Positions 37,331-47,915 of a stretch of 64,000 nucleotides of DNA are shown one piece after another; position 1 is the first letter of the stretch; each line of letters opens with the position of its first letter. The notes under the pieces were generated by a model. The model saw only the letters and a program-made list of their open reading frames with translations, had not been told where the DNA came from and made no database searches. The stretch spans positions 7,155,001-7,219,000 of the forward strand of contig NC_092670.1 in assembly GCF_964355755.1 (NCBI RefSeq), written 5' to 3'. Origin of the DNA: Antedon mediterranea. Its lineage: Eukaryota; Echinodermata; Crinoidea; Comatulida; Antedonidae. The position numbers were made by a program, and so were the translations under genes.

Positions 37331-38112
37331 AATGAGATTCATGAAAAAACCAGTGCTTAGCCATATAATTATTAAAAATACGTTTGTTGTATTGCAAACC
37401 ACTGCAGACGGTAACGACATACATAGTCAAAATGCGTAATTCAATTTTTAATTTCAAGAGGTTGCTTAGCAAAATATTGTTGTCAATTAATCATCGACGC
37501 AGAAATGTCAATAGAAAAATTAAACTGCGCATACGATTTCTACGTGGCTACGTATTTGTTCTAAACAAATGTAACAGTTGATTCGCAGCGTCCTTTAGAG
37601 GGCTGCGGTTAGAGACATGGAGTTCAAATAGCGTGCTTGTTTTATTGGCAGCAGTGCTTTAGTATAGGCGAGAGCGTTGGAAAATCGTTTGATGTCACCG
37701 TCGATACGTATCCTTCTATCCCTTAATTCATGACGTGATGTAAGCAAATGCTTATCAAAACGAGATATTATGATTCCAATTATGGTAAAAGATAAGATAA
37801 GATAAATCGTTATTGTCATGAAAACAACAAGGCGAATATGAAATTTGTTTTCCTTGATGCTTAAAAACAGATAAAATATATAAAACATTAAAAAGTATCA
37901 ATAAAATATATTAAACATATTAGTAAAAAGTTAGTTTAAAGAAATAAAAAAACAAAACTATCTTTGAAATGTTGAGTTAGAAACATGTATAGAGTTGTGG
38001 ACAAATGATTTCCTACATCGAATGGTATTGCACATTAAAGGGACGAATTCTATCTGATTTATTAACAACATATTTATCATTCAACGGGTGTGAGTTATCT
38101 TTCACTATTTTC
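37331..38112. other. Intergenic; possible retroposon tail at 37788-37935
   Basis: No gene. At 37788 the - strand reads toward a GATAA-type repeat tail (plus strand AAAGATAAGATAAGATAAAT) next to TTGTCATGAAAACAAC, similar to retroposon 3' ends. Otherwise unremarkable. Confidence 0.4.
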
Positions 38113-38831
38113 TTAAAGATGTATTGTCCAAAAAATGAAAAATAAAGATGAAAAAAATCAAATTTTGAATAGACCGTTTTGTAGTTAACATAAAGGTATT
38201 CACTTCCACCGAAAAAAAATCCGAAAAAAATATTGATTTCGCTTTTAAAAAAATCAAAACAAGTTTACCATTTTTTCGAACTCATCGGCTCAGAAATTAG
38301 GCCGGTTGAGCTAACTCATACATATGCATGATATGTTAATGAGCATCCACACAGCAGAGATCTGATCTAACAATGGACGATGCACGTTGTATGTACAACA
38401 ACAACACCACAGAGATCGACGCGACTCGACTGTGGGTTTCCCTGGCCTGATCGTATAAATATGTAAAGCTGAGCTGTTAATTTGTCGGTAAGTAGGCCTA
38501 GATGATTATTTTAAATAATAAATAAAAAAATAATAATTTAAATAAGTTACCTACTTATATAGTTAATATTGTTACAAAATCTTGGCATTCCATAACACAG
38601 TACCTAATAATAACATGCCTTATAAAAAGTACATGCTTGCTAGTTTTTGATGTTCTGTATTGTAGGTTACATAACAGAACAATTGTATTGTCTTCCCATT
38701 CAATAGACACCCTTCTCTACATAAAACATAATACACCACACCCCTATCATAATAATGGTATAGTCCATACAAGTCGAGGTGGCCGAAAACGGCACCTGAT
38801 CCAATATTATACAAATAATGAATGTTTATGA

Positions 38832-38954
38832 GTGTAATGGTACAAATAATGGCACGAGGTGAATGATGAAAGGTTATATTTCAACGAGGCGATGAGCCGA
38901 GTTGAAATATAACCTTTCATCATTCACCAAGTGCCATTATTTGTACCATTACAC
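38832..38954. repeat. Large near-perfect palindrome (54-bp arms, 15-nt loop)
   Basis: Left arm 38832-38885 and right arm 38901-38954 are reverse complements with two adjacent mismatches (GA against TT). The loop is GAGGCGATGAGCCGA. Weaker pairing with a small indel extends the structure to about 38808-38985. It is inside the TTAA element. It could be a MITE or a hairpin-RNA source. Confidence 0.92.
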
Positions 38955-38985
38955 GAATACAAAACATTCATTATTTGTTTTATAT

Positions 38986-39949
38986 AACATATAAATAAAT
39001 TATAGTTATTTGAATCAAATAAAAGGTAGCCCTAGCCAAAGCTTACTACATTTCATTCACACACATTGATTAAAAACAGTAACATTTCGTTTTTAATAAT
39101 TTTATATTAAATGTTATATTTATATGGATTTTGTAAACACACCTACTTTTGTGTTAATTATGTCAACAAACGACCAAACAATCCTAGGCCTAGCAAGGCT
39201 AAAACGCCTAGGCTAGGCCTAGCCTAATACTAGCATGGCCTAGGCTAGACCTAGTAGCCTAGTACTAGCTTGGCTGAAAGGCAAAACTTCGACAGACAAT
39301 TGGAACTTATCTAAGCTAATTATGGTTTTTCCAACAATTCCACGTCTTGCAGGGATGTCCCCATTAATTAATCAAAATCCTAAAAACGATCTAAAGCTAA
39401 TTTAAATGCCTTTTTGAATGAAATTAGTACATAATGTCCAAATCGTACACAAATATCTGCTGCTGTTGCATATCTTGCGGTGGTGTTTACAAATGAAACT
39501 GAGACCAGACGACAGGTGGCGCTGTTGTATTTCACAGTACATAGCCATATTATCATAGGATAATTTGTGTACTAGATTTTTTTTCATCCGCGAGACGTTT
39601 TTTTTTTCGTACACAAAAATGTTTCAAAAAGTACTATTTAACGATCGTTGAATAGTGCGTACTATTGCACGCCATGTGACCCACAATCGTCCAATCAAAT
39701 GACAGGAATTTATTTAGGTGTTATATAAAATAATATATATAACGCAATAATAACAGGAAGGTAAATTAATTAACTTAGCCTGGGATTTTTTCAGTTCAGG
39801 ACTAGGCCTAGCTGCTGCATATTACTAGGCTAGTAGCAAGCAGACTGTGACAATCGGGTCCCTGCAGAAGATGCCCAGCTAGGCCCTATACATTGTACTC
39901 TTCATAGACTGGCCTAGGCTATATGCCATCAATCTTAGCTACATTCCGA
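38986..39949. other. No gene; AGGCCTAG-rich sequence inside TTAA element
   Basis: 39180-39270 is dense in the short palindromic word TAGGCCTAG and variants. The remainder has no recognised feature on either strand. Confidence 0.45.
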
Positions 39950-40152
39950 ACGAGAAACAAGACAGTGGTTTTAAATCATGACAAGCTGAAGCCTTGTCGG
40001 GATCGACAGCTTCCTAAATGGCTGGTTGATTTTAACTTACTTTCTCTCTCTTCACCTACAGATCCGGATGCAGGAGGACCGTTGGATAGTGGCACTCCTC
40101 CCCAGTGACATCGCCTTGAACTCCAGAGACTTCAAGACACAGGATGCGCCAA
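39950..40152 (+). pseudogene. Gypsy integrase C-terminal fragment, opposite orientation, without PHD finger
   Basis: RNKTVVLNHDKLKPCRDRQL, PKWLVDFNL and SSPTDPDAG match the integrase C-terminus encoded on the - strand at 40850-40990. The match breaks exactly where the PHD finger begins there; here the frame goes on GPLDSGTPPQ and stops at 40108. It abuts the left LTR. It is either a fragment of a related element or a recombination product. Confidence 0.75.
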
Positions 40153-40450
40153 TGTTGTGATTTTAGGTCGGTGCTGGAATGGCCTGATAATGAAAGCTAC
40201 TAGGCTTACCTTAACAGTCCCGCTTGTCCTAAATCACACAAGTATCCGAAAGCAGTAAATCCAAATATATTGGTCAATTCCGGTTGCGTCCGTTTCTCCT
40301 TGGTTCCTGCTTCGAATAGACCGGTTCGGGCGGCGTCGAAGTCCCACGTTAACATTTGCATACCCCCTGTATGCAAATCAAGCTGTCGGGGCGACGCCCT
40401 CGTTCGGTCGGAGGGGTGGTCTGTTTACCCAGCGGGCGCCGTTCACAACA
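40153..40450 (-). repeat. Left LTR (3' LTR)
   Basis: 298 bp with TG...CA ends and the 7-bp terminal inverted repeat TGTTGTG/CACAACA. By eye it is the same as 47618-47915 at every position. It contains a short palindromic TTTGCATACCCCCTGTATGCAAA, whose octamer-like arms may be regulatory. Confidence 0.93.
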
Positions 40451-40682
40451 CTCCTCCCGTGTTTGAAAAGCGGGCACCCCGTCCTGGATCCACCTCGGGG
40501 GTGAACCGGGTGAATTTCGTACGTGAAAAAATACCCGATACCCGTAGCTATGTAGACTGCTCCCAACGATCTCTTCAGGTAGTCAATGGCCGTGAGACAT
40601 GCCAGTAGTACCGTCCCCCGCTTCCGTCAGCAAACGGCAACTGACCCCTATCTGAGGGAGAAGAGAAAATAAACGCGAGTAC

Positions 40683-42749
40683 CTAATTGTTAACCGAGGA
40701 CTTGCAGTCCGCACATCGATATAAGTCGATGTCCAAGGCCTCAGATGGTGCAATATTCACACATGCACCGTGGTACCACACCTCGCAATAGTCACATTGT
40801 ATCATAAATGAGCCGGCCCAGGGCTGGCGACATAGACAATACAACGGTCCTGCATCCGGATCTGTAGGTGAAGAGAGAGGGGGTAAATGAAAATCAGCCA
40901 GCCATTTGGGAAGTTGTCGATCCCGACAGGGCTTCAGCTTATCATGATTTAACACCACCGTCTTATTTCTCAGCTGCACCTGAAATAAACAAGAGCTAAT
41001 AACGTTAGTAATAATACCGGGCCCCTTCCAGGGGGGACACAATTTCTTGCACTTCCCCCGAAGGGTAGCGTTGTCCAGAACGTGGACTTTGTCCCCACAT
41101 TGGTATGGACGTTCCAGCACTCGAAGGTCATAGTCCCGTTTCATTCTCTTCTGAGTCTGCTTTAGCGTATCCCTAGCGATGCCATGGGCATCACGGGTCG
41201 CTTTCACCAAATCTGCAACGTAGATAGCGGCTTCCTGCTCATCAGTGGACCGGCATTCTCCGAACATGAGATCAGCTGGTAAATTAACCTCTCGGCCCAG
41301 CATCAGCATGTTTGGAGTAATACCAGTCGAGCGGTTCACCGTGGCGCGTAGTGCACCAGCAATCTGCGGTAGATAGACATCCCAGTCTCGTTGTCTCTTC
41401 CCAACGAAGCATCGTACAGCATCCATAAGTGTGCGATTGAATCGCTCTACTTGACCATTAGCCGCCGGTCGGTAGCTTGTCGTCCGGGTCTTGTGGATCT
41501 GTAAAACTTTACATAAAGATGCAAACAATTCACTCTCAAAATTTCTCCCCTGGTCTGAGTGTAACTGAAAAGGTACACCGAATCTAGAGAAGAAGTCCCT
41601 TACTAGGGCTCTAGCGGTTACCTCCGCCACCTGAGACGGGAGCGGGCTGATCTCAACCCATTTTGTGAATTGGTCGACCATCATAAGAACGTAAATATTC
41701 CCCTGTTCAGTTTTTGGTAACGGGCCGAGGAAATCGATATGTACGCGTTCCATGGGAACGCCGGCCTGGAATTCAGTCAACCGGTGTCGACCTTGCCGAG
41801 TAGCCTTCTTGCTTCTATTACAAATATTGCAAGTCTGTACATACCTCTGTATATCCCCGCCCATACCGTACCAGAAAAACTTCTCCTTCAATTGGAACTT
41901 GGTCCGGGCGACCCCTTGATGACCCGCCGACGGCAAATCATGATGTAACCTAAAAGCTACGGCGTGTAGCTCCTTGGGCAACACAAGTAGTCGTCCGGTA
42001 CCCTCTGCTTGGTTGATGAACAGTATACCTGCTTCCGTGAGATGCAAGCGTTGCCTGTTCAGCCAGTAGTGTTTGGTGGCAGCGCTGGAGATAAACAGCT
42101 GATTCTCGGAGGGTTCCCCATTCCGCAACCAGTCCAGAACAGGTGCCAAATCAGGATCACTCGTTTGATGTTGCCGTAGCTCATCCAGTGAGTAACCCCA
42201 ACACTCGGCTCCCTTCGGCCGTAGCTGTACTGCAGCCACTCGTCCACCATCATCGTCCTGTAGGAAAGAAAACTGAATCGTACCGTTAGTAGCAGTCCGT
42301 GATACCTCTATACTTACTTGTCCACCGGGGTCCCAAGGAACATCGTCCCCTGGCAGAGTACCCTCCAGGTGGTCCACGGCTACCTGGTGTACGTGCGCGA
42401 TGGGCACAACGTCGTCCACTTCATCCTGGAACGCTGACCATCTCGCATCCGCTCGTTGACAGTACGAACAGCCCCCACAGGGAAGCCCTTCAAGCGCAGG
42501 CCGTTCGTGGCTACTGTCATGAGTTTCTGGTCGGCGAGAAAGAGCATCGGCGTTGCCATGGTGTTGCCCTCGGCGGTGTTCAATCAGCAGGTGGTACTGG
42601 CTCAGCTCCTCGATCCACCGAGCGAGTTGCCCCTGTGGTTGCTTGAAGTTGAGGAGCCAGGTCAGACTGTTGTGATCAGTCCGCACTCTAAAAGGTCTGC
42701 CTAGAAGGTAGTGCCTAAAATGCCTTGTCATGAACACAATTGCTAGCAA
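40683..42749 (-). CDS. Gypsy pol, second part: RNase H end, integrase, C-terminal PHD finger
   Basis: 688 codons in one frame. RNase H part: FRVRTDHNSLTWLL and RRGQHHGNADALSRR. Integrase: zinc-binding H-x3-H...C-x2-C (HHDLPSAGHQG, CNICNRSK), DDE core in VHIDFLGPLP, LHSDQGRNFE and NGQVERFNRT, then a GPY/F-like PPWKGPGIITNV module. Residues 637-682 are a C4HC3 PHD finger (C638, C640, C652, C655, H660, C663, C679, C682). It is separated from the first part by a one-nucleotide frameshift near 42800. Integrase inserts the cDNA; the PHD finger would contact histone tails by analogy to known PHD fingers. Confidence 0.9.
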   Translation of the reverse strand: MLAIVFMTRHFRHYLLGRPFRVRTDHNSLTWLLNFKQPQGQLARWIEELSQYHLLIEHRRGQHHGNADALSRRPETHDSSHERPALEGLPCGGCSYCQRADARWSAFQDEVDDVVPIAHVHQVAVDHLEGTLPGDDVPWDPGGQVSIEVSRTATNGTIQFSFLQDDDGGRVAAVQLRPKGAECWGYSLDELRQHQTSDPDLAPVLDWLRNGEPSENQLFISSAATKHYWLNRQRLHLTEAGILFINQAEGTGRLLVLPKELHAVAFRLHHDLPSAGHQGVARTKFQLKEKFFWYGMGGDIQRYVQTCNICNRSKKATRQGRHRLTEFQAGVPMERVHIDFLGPLPKTEQGNIYVLMMVDQFTKWVEISPLPSQVAEVTARALVRDFFSRFGVPFQLHSDQGRNFESELFASLCKVLQIHKTRTTSYRPAANGQVERFNRTLMDAVRCFVGKRQRDWDVYLPQIAGALRATVNRSTGITPNMLMLGREVNLPADLMFGECRSTDEQEAAIYVADLVKATRDAHGIARDTLKQTQKRMKRDYDLRVLERPYQCGDKVHVLDNATLRGKCKKLCPPWKGPGIITNVISSCLFQVQLRNKTVVLNHDKLKPCRDRQLPKWLADFHLPPLSSPTDPDAGPLYCLCRQPWAGSFMIQCDYCEVWYHGACVNIAPSEALDIDLYRCADCKSSVNN

Positions 42750-42811
42750 CTCCTTGCGTGTAGTGCAATAGTTCCGTTGTTCATGAGTTAGACGAGCACT
42801 TGCGTATGCAA

Positions 42812-44827
42812 TTACATTCTCCTTACATCCTGCACCTGGAGCAGCTCGCCTCCTAGCGCTTGATCCAAAGCGTCGACATCCAGATTAAATTCATCAGTCC
42901 CGTTCGGCAAGGCGAGTAGAGGAGGTTGAACGAGAGCAGCTTTCAGGTCGGTGAACGCTTGTTGTTGTTCCTCATCCCAGTGAAACTTCACCTCTTTTTT
43001 AGTGAGTTCATATAGAGGTGCAGCTAAACCAGCAAAGTTCTCAATGAACTCTCTATGGTAATTAGCCAACCCCAAGAACTGCTGTACTTCTCTCAGATTG
43101 GTAGGTGTCGGCCAGTCTTGAACAGCCTTTATATCCGAATCGGACACCGCCACCGTATCCTCCCCAACGATTCGCCCTAAAAATTCAACCTGTTTCTGAA
43201 AGAAAACACACTTTTTAGGTTTAAGTTTAAAGTTGTTAACACGAAATCGCTGCAGAACCTGAGAGAGGTTGCTGAGATGATCGTCAAACGTTTTACCTAG
43301 CACGACAATATCATCGAGAAATGCCAATACCGTATCCCACGCCAATCCCCGCAGCACCAAACCCATGGCACGGGAGAAGGTTGCAGGACAATTGGTAAGA
43401 CCAAATGGCATTTTCACGAATTCATACAGGCCATGCTTGGTGATAAACGCTGTCTTCTTACGGTCTTCATCCTTCATCTTAATCTGCCAATACCCCCAAA
43501 TCGCGTCCAGTTTAGAAAACCAGATATTCCCCGACAGTGTGTCAAGGCAATCACGAATCAGAGGTAATGGATACGCATCTTTAGTCGTGATGTTGTTGAG
43601 AGCTCGATAGTCAATGCAAAAGCGCACAGAACCATCGCGCTTCCGGACCAACACAGGCGGTGATGCCCATTCGGACATGGATGGTTGAATAACACCAGCC
43701 TCCAACATCTTCTTTATCTCCTTTTCCTCCTCCCCCACAAAGCGCATAGGAGTATGGCGGAGCCGTTGCCTGATTGGTGAGGCATCTCCGGTGTCGATGC
43801 TGTGTTCAATATCACCAAAAGTGCCAATGTCGAACTGATGAGCGGCGAAGACATCCTGATAATCAACCAGTAGTTTAGTGAGCGCGTCAGCCTCTTCACT
43901 TGAGAGATTAGATCTCGAAGAGTCCAACATACCCACTAGGTGCGCCGGCACCCCCTCAGGTTGGTCACCGTCATCGTCCGCTTGATTCGACAAAGCATCC
44001 TCGGACGGAGTCACCCCCGTCTGGAACACACTCACCCCTTCAGCTTCCCTGGCCGTACCTATCTGTCTACCCTTTTTCATAGTAAGGTAGTGATCAGATG
44101 TGTTGATGACACAGATGCATGGCGCATCAGTGCGTAGATGTAAAGTTGCCGGTATCGCCACATCATCAGTAGTTGGAACTGGCTCTATAAAGAAATCAGG
44201 CATAGATAAATTGTTAGTCACAAGTTTACATTTAACATGAGCGGCTGAGTGAGGAGGAATTACTCTCCGTTTAGCCACCGTTACCTGGGCAACCCTAGGT
44301 TCCACCGGTGAATCCCCTCTTAGAGATATGGTACTGCCCCCAGTTGCCAAAAGCAAATTCCCACAATCGATAACGGCTCTCTGTGGATGAAGAAAATCAC
44401 CACCCAAGAGCATATCGTCATTGATGGGGGCAACATAAAAGAATTCATGGTACTCTTTGGTTCCCAATGTAAACTGTAGCGGCCCCACCTTCGACCCTGG
44501 CATAGATGTCCCCCTCCCTGCCAAAGTAAAGGACAGGGTGGACACCACAGGTGGTGCCGGATCTAGACTTTTATAAACCTTATCGGATAGTATGGTAAAA
44601 TCCGCTGCAGTATCCACGACTGCGTCAATTTTGGTACCATTGACAAAAGCAGTTGCATGCAACGCATTCAACGATTTTACCCTATTGATAACCATCCGGG
44701 TTTGAGTCTCTTCAGTTTTGGTTGTCGTCGGTGTAGATGATTCAATCAGCCCTGAGCTAATTGCAGATGGCTCAATGATCGTCACAGGATCCGGTGCTAC
44801 CCCCTCTGTACTTACAGGCTTGGCCAT
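42812..44827 (-). CDS. Gypsy pol, first part: protease and reverse transcriptase
   Basis: 671 codons from the first Met; the frame is open back to the gag overlap at about 44940. Protease active site VVDTAADFTILS (D72-T73-A74) with flap partner MLLGGDFL (139-146). RT motifs: RFCIDYRALN, KLDAIWGYWQI (D441), KMPFGLTNCPATF and FLDDIVV (503-506), and the connection FLGLANYHREFI. RNase H starts with FNLDVDA, then the frame is lost to a frameshift near 42830. A retroelement polyprotein; cytoplasmic virus-like particle role by family. Confidence 0.92.
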   Translation of the reverse strand: MAKPVSTEGVAPDPVTIIEPSAISSGLIESSTPTTTKTEETQTRMVINRVKSLNALHATAFVNGTKIDAVVDTAADFTILSDKVYKSLDPAPPVVSTLSFTLAGRGTSMPGSKVGPLQFTLGTKEYHEFFYVAPINDDMLLGGDFLHPQRAVIDCGNLLLATGGSTISLRGDSPVEPRVAQVTVAKRRVIPPHSAAHVKCKLVTNNLSMPDFFIEPVPTTDDVAIPATLHLRTDAPCICVINTSDHYLTMKKGRQIGTAREAEGVSVFQTGVTPSEDALSNQADDDGDQPEGVPAHLVGMLDSSRSNLSSEEADALTKLLVDYQDVFAAHQFDIGTFGDIEHSIDTGDASPIRQRLRHTPMRFVGEEEKEIKKMLEAGVIQPSMSEWASPPVLVRKRDGSVRFCIDYRALNNITTKDAYPLPLIRDCLDTLSGNIWFSKLDAIWGYWQIKMKDEDRKKTAFITKHGLYEFVKMPFGLTNCPATFSRAMGLVLRGLAWDTVLAFLDDIVVLGKTFDDHLSNLSQVLQRFRVNNFKLKPKKCVFFQKQVEFLGRIVGEDTVAVSDSDIKAVQDWPTPTNLREVQQFLGLANYHREFIENFAGLAAPLYELTKKEVKFHWDEEQQQAFTDLKAALVQPPLLALPNGTDEFNLDVDALDQALGGELLQVQDVRRM

Positions 44828-44916
44828 CGGGCCCAGCTTGGAGATAGTTGACGAACCATCCTCTTTCTGGCCAGCTTCCGGAACCGGGTTAGGTCGTCGG
44901 CCCTCTGACCCAACCC

Positions 44917-46802
44917 TTACTCGTTTAACGGATCCTGCTCATTGCCACTAACCTGACGCAAACGGCTCGCTAACCTTGGACACTCCCTATGGAAGTGTCC
45001 CACCTCCTTACATTCAAAGCAAGCCAGTTCGCCTGGTCTCAGGAAACGCATGAGCTGATCCAATTGATTCCGCATGGCGGCAATCTCCGTGTTCACGGTG
45101 TTCTCCACCCGTCCCAGATTGGTATTCAACGTCTGGAAATTACCCTCCACAGTAGCCAAACGGGCCTCCGTAGTAGGAGTATTGTTGGTGGGTGGCACCG
45201 ACGTCACAGAAAGAGGATGGTTCTGGCCGTCAGTAGGTGCGGGTTCCGGAGGAACCCAAGCTGGTGCTGGCCTTTGAAACGTTACACGGTTTCCCCTCAT
45301 AGGCCTCCCTCGCACCTGCTGAATGGACACCTCATCGCCAGTTTCACCCTCGGTATCGTCCTGGTCTTCTGAAGGTAGCTGAAAAGATAGTGGGGGTGCA
45401 AAAGAAGTACGGACCGTGGACCTAACATGAGGTTTCACGGTATCCTTAACCTTACTCTTACGTTTACTATATAGCCCCCTATAACTATCATATTTTTCAA
45501 ACTCCCTAATAGCTCTGGGAATAGTTGAACAGTGCTTGTGCATGACGTGCCTACCTACTTCCGCATCCCTGCACCCAATACAAAACCTAACTACGGCCTG
45601 CTCTTGGATCCACTCCTTGGGCAAATCCTTAAACGCCTTTCTAGTCAAGGTTAGCACTCTATCTCCCCATTCCTCTATAGTCTCTCCCTCATTTTGCGTA
45701 GCAGTCTCTAATTTAGCTTGGAGGACTGCGGGGAGCTCGTCCTCACTAAAACGTCGGTTAAAAGCTTTAATGATCTGCCTAAAGCCCAAATCAGCGTCCA
45801 TTTCTATCAGATTCACATAGAACTCAGCCGCCGCCCCGTCTAAACACCAAGTAAGGACGTCCTTACTTTCACGGTTTGTGAGTTCCTGCTCCTCTATAAA
45901 TGAAGCCAACCGCCACTTAAAAAAGGACCAGTTGTCTCCCCTCCCCCTAAACGTTAGAGACCTAGGTATATCTTTTTTACGCATCCTCCTCCGTTCTAAA
46001 AAACCCTGCCGGCCTTCATAGTGCCTGATTCTCGGGGTAGCCCTAAGACACTCCACTGCTGTCCTAGCCCCTGCACTATGTCTATCCGACTGTCTATCCG
46101 ACTCTCTACTCCTGCTACTATCAGTATCAGCACCATCCCCACTAAGGTCACTATCGCTGGCCGATGGAGATCGCCGGCGAGCCCTAGTTTTAGACCTAGC
46201 GGTTCTTCGTCCTCCCTAGAGCTAAAACACGAGTCTAAGGTTATTGGAGATGGCTTTTTGATGTAGCTCCTACGTTGTGTTGACCTACTCTTACTCCTAT
46301 CCTGGTCAGAACGCCCAGCGAAGGTGGATGGCGTATAAACCCTAAGCCCACCTTCGAGATAACGAGGATCTCTAGCAGGTCCTGTAGTATAATACGTACC
46401 TGGTACGTCTAATAAAGGAGTAGCCTGGGGCGATGAGAGGACGTGGTATCGACCACTATGGCCCCCGTCATTTTGCCCCCGGTATGCCCCTTCCATACCT
46501 ACAGATTGTGAGACCTGCGACCCCTTTCTGGCCGCTCTATTTTGCTTTTCCACTAGAGGTGACACGTTATCAATCATCTGGCCTACGCCTCCCCTTAAAC
46601 TCGGATTCGGCTGAAAATCCAGGTAGTCCACCAACCTGGCAGTACCAGCTACTCCGTGTATCTGATTAATATTAGAGGGCGTAATGTTGCCATGGGTAGC
46701 CCGCCATTTAATTATTCTAGTTGCTCGTTTCTTCCCTACATTAGGGACTCCATGAAGATCTTGCACTGGGCAAAAGTTAACTAGAACCTTATTAGACGAC
46801 AT
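44917..46802 (-). CDS. Gypsy gag (one frameshift near 46210)
   Basis: N-terminal part in one frame from ATG 46802, C-terminal part (from about 46205 on) in another; codon content indicates one original Gag. Residues about 9-50 (VNFCPVQDLHGVPNVGKKRA, TRIIKWRATHG) look like a helix-hairpin-helix DNA-binding motif. A central Arg/Ser/Asp-rich linker follows, then the capsid-like part (WSFFKWRLASFIEEQ, FNRRFSEDELPA), and a CCHC zinc knuckle CFECKEVGHFHRECP close to the end. Stop TAA at 44919-44917. Confidence 0.85.
44923..44929 (-). promoter_or_regulatory. Candidate -1 ribosomal frameshift site (GTTAAAC)
   Basis: On the - strand the gag frame reads CCG-TTA-AAC-GAG-TAA. The heptamer G-TTA-AAC lies in the X-XXY-YYZ register, and a -1 slip leads into GTT-AAA-CGA-GTA, which is exactly the open pol frame; the stop in the pol frame lies just upstream (TGA). 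G-UUA-AAC is a known functional slippery heptamer. A downstream RNA structure was not computed. Confidence 0.6.
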
Positions 46803-47617
46803 GATCTAAAAATCGTCTCTCTTCTATTGGGTTGTTATGCTCCTAAATCTAGTTACAGTGTATGACAGATGTTATTAAGCAAAGAGTACGATACAAATTA
46901 AAATACCGCCAGACGTAATAAAAATTACAGGCCCAACAGTAGAATAAAATATCGTCAATGCAGTAACACACACACAATATTGCAAAATGGCTGTTGGAGA
47001 TGCAAATATAATAAAATATTTCACCAGCAAACCTGCAATGAGAAACAACTAGATTATCCAAAAAGACGTCAATACAGTTTAACAACACTTACCACTAAAC
47101 CTTCCCCCGATGCAAAGAAAGGAGAGCGATAATGCCACTGTGAGGTTAACACAATAATACCCACAGCCAGTATAATTTCTCAAGATGAAAAACCTGACTG
47201 ACGGACGAAAAAGATGTTATCAATAAAAAACAATCAAATTTAAAATTAGTGGTGCCACTCAGTTCAACGGCCACGCCTAGTATCCCACCAGGTGATACGG
47301 CCTAATAAACTGTCCACTAATACTTCAACTATAGCAAAATAAATACAACTCCCGGTACGCATCGACTACCCCGTTGATACGCTAATCAGCAAGTATCCAA
47401 ATGCCACAATACTGCGTGATTAACTTTACCGGTATGTTATACCTTCAATAAATATACCAACTTCAATAAACTAACAAATGCACCGTAGGTACAATAAGTT
47501 AATAGTTTCAGCAGAGGACGAAATACCTCGCAATCAACCCGATCACGTTAAGAATGCCAGCTGGCAATCAAGGCACCCGCCTCCCCACCAAAAATAAAGA
47601 TTACCGAGCAGCTCCAA

Positions 47618-47915
47618 TGTTGTGATTTTAGGTCGGTGCTGGAATGGCCTGATAATGAAAGCTACTAGGCTTACCTTAACAGTCCCGCTTGTCCTAAATC
47701 ACACAAGTATCCGAAAGCAGTAAATCCAAATATATTGGTCAATTCCGGTTGCGTCCGTTTCTCCTTGGTTCCTGCTTCGAATAGACCGGTTCGGGCGGCG
47801 TCGAAGTCCCACGTTAACATTTGCATACCCCCTGTATGCAAATCAAGCTGTCGGGGCGACGCCCTCGTTCGGTCGGAGGGGTGGTCTGTTTACCCAGCGG
47901 GCGCCGTTCACAACA
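47618..47915 (-). repeat. Right LTR (5' LTR)
   Basis: 298 bp, apparently identical to 40153-40450, followed on the outside by ACAGCCAGC and on the inside (- strand) by the candidate primer-binding site TTGGAGCTGC. Confidence 0.93.

Larger units (their letters stand above)
40153..47915 (-). mobile_element. Ty3/gypsy-type LTR retrotransposon
   Basis: 7.76 kb, - strand. Two 298-bp LTRs (TGTTGTG...CACAACA). The 5' LTR is at the right; after it comes a candidate primer-binding site TTGGAGCTGCTCGG, an about 800-bp leader, gag, a candidate -1 shift into pol (protease, RT, RNase H, integrase with GPY/F-like and PHD finger), a purine tract GGGAGGAG and the 3' LTR. The order RT-RH-IN is Ty3/gypsy. The LTRs appear identical, yet two frameshifts are seen and no target duplication is visible, so the copy may be rearranged or contain sequencing indels. 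Confidence 0.93.

Noticed and set aside
40270-40608. Coding frame in the left LTR and adjacent sequence
   Set aside because: It lies in an LTR, is repeated with the other LTR and has no protein features.
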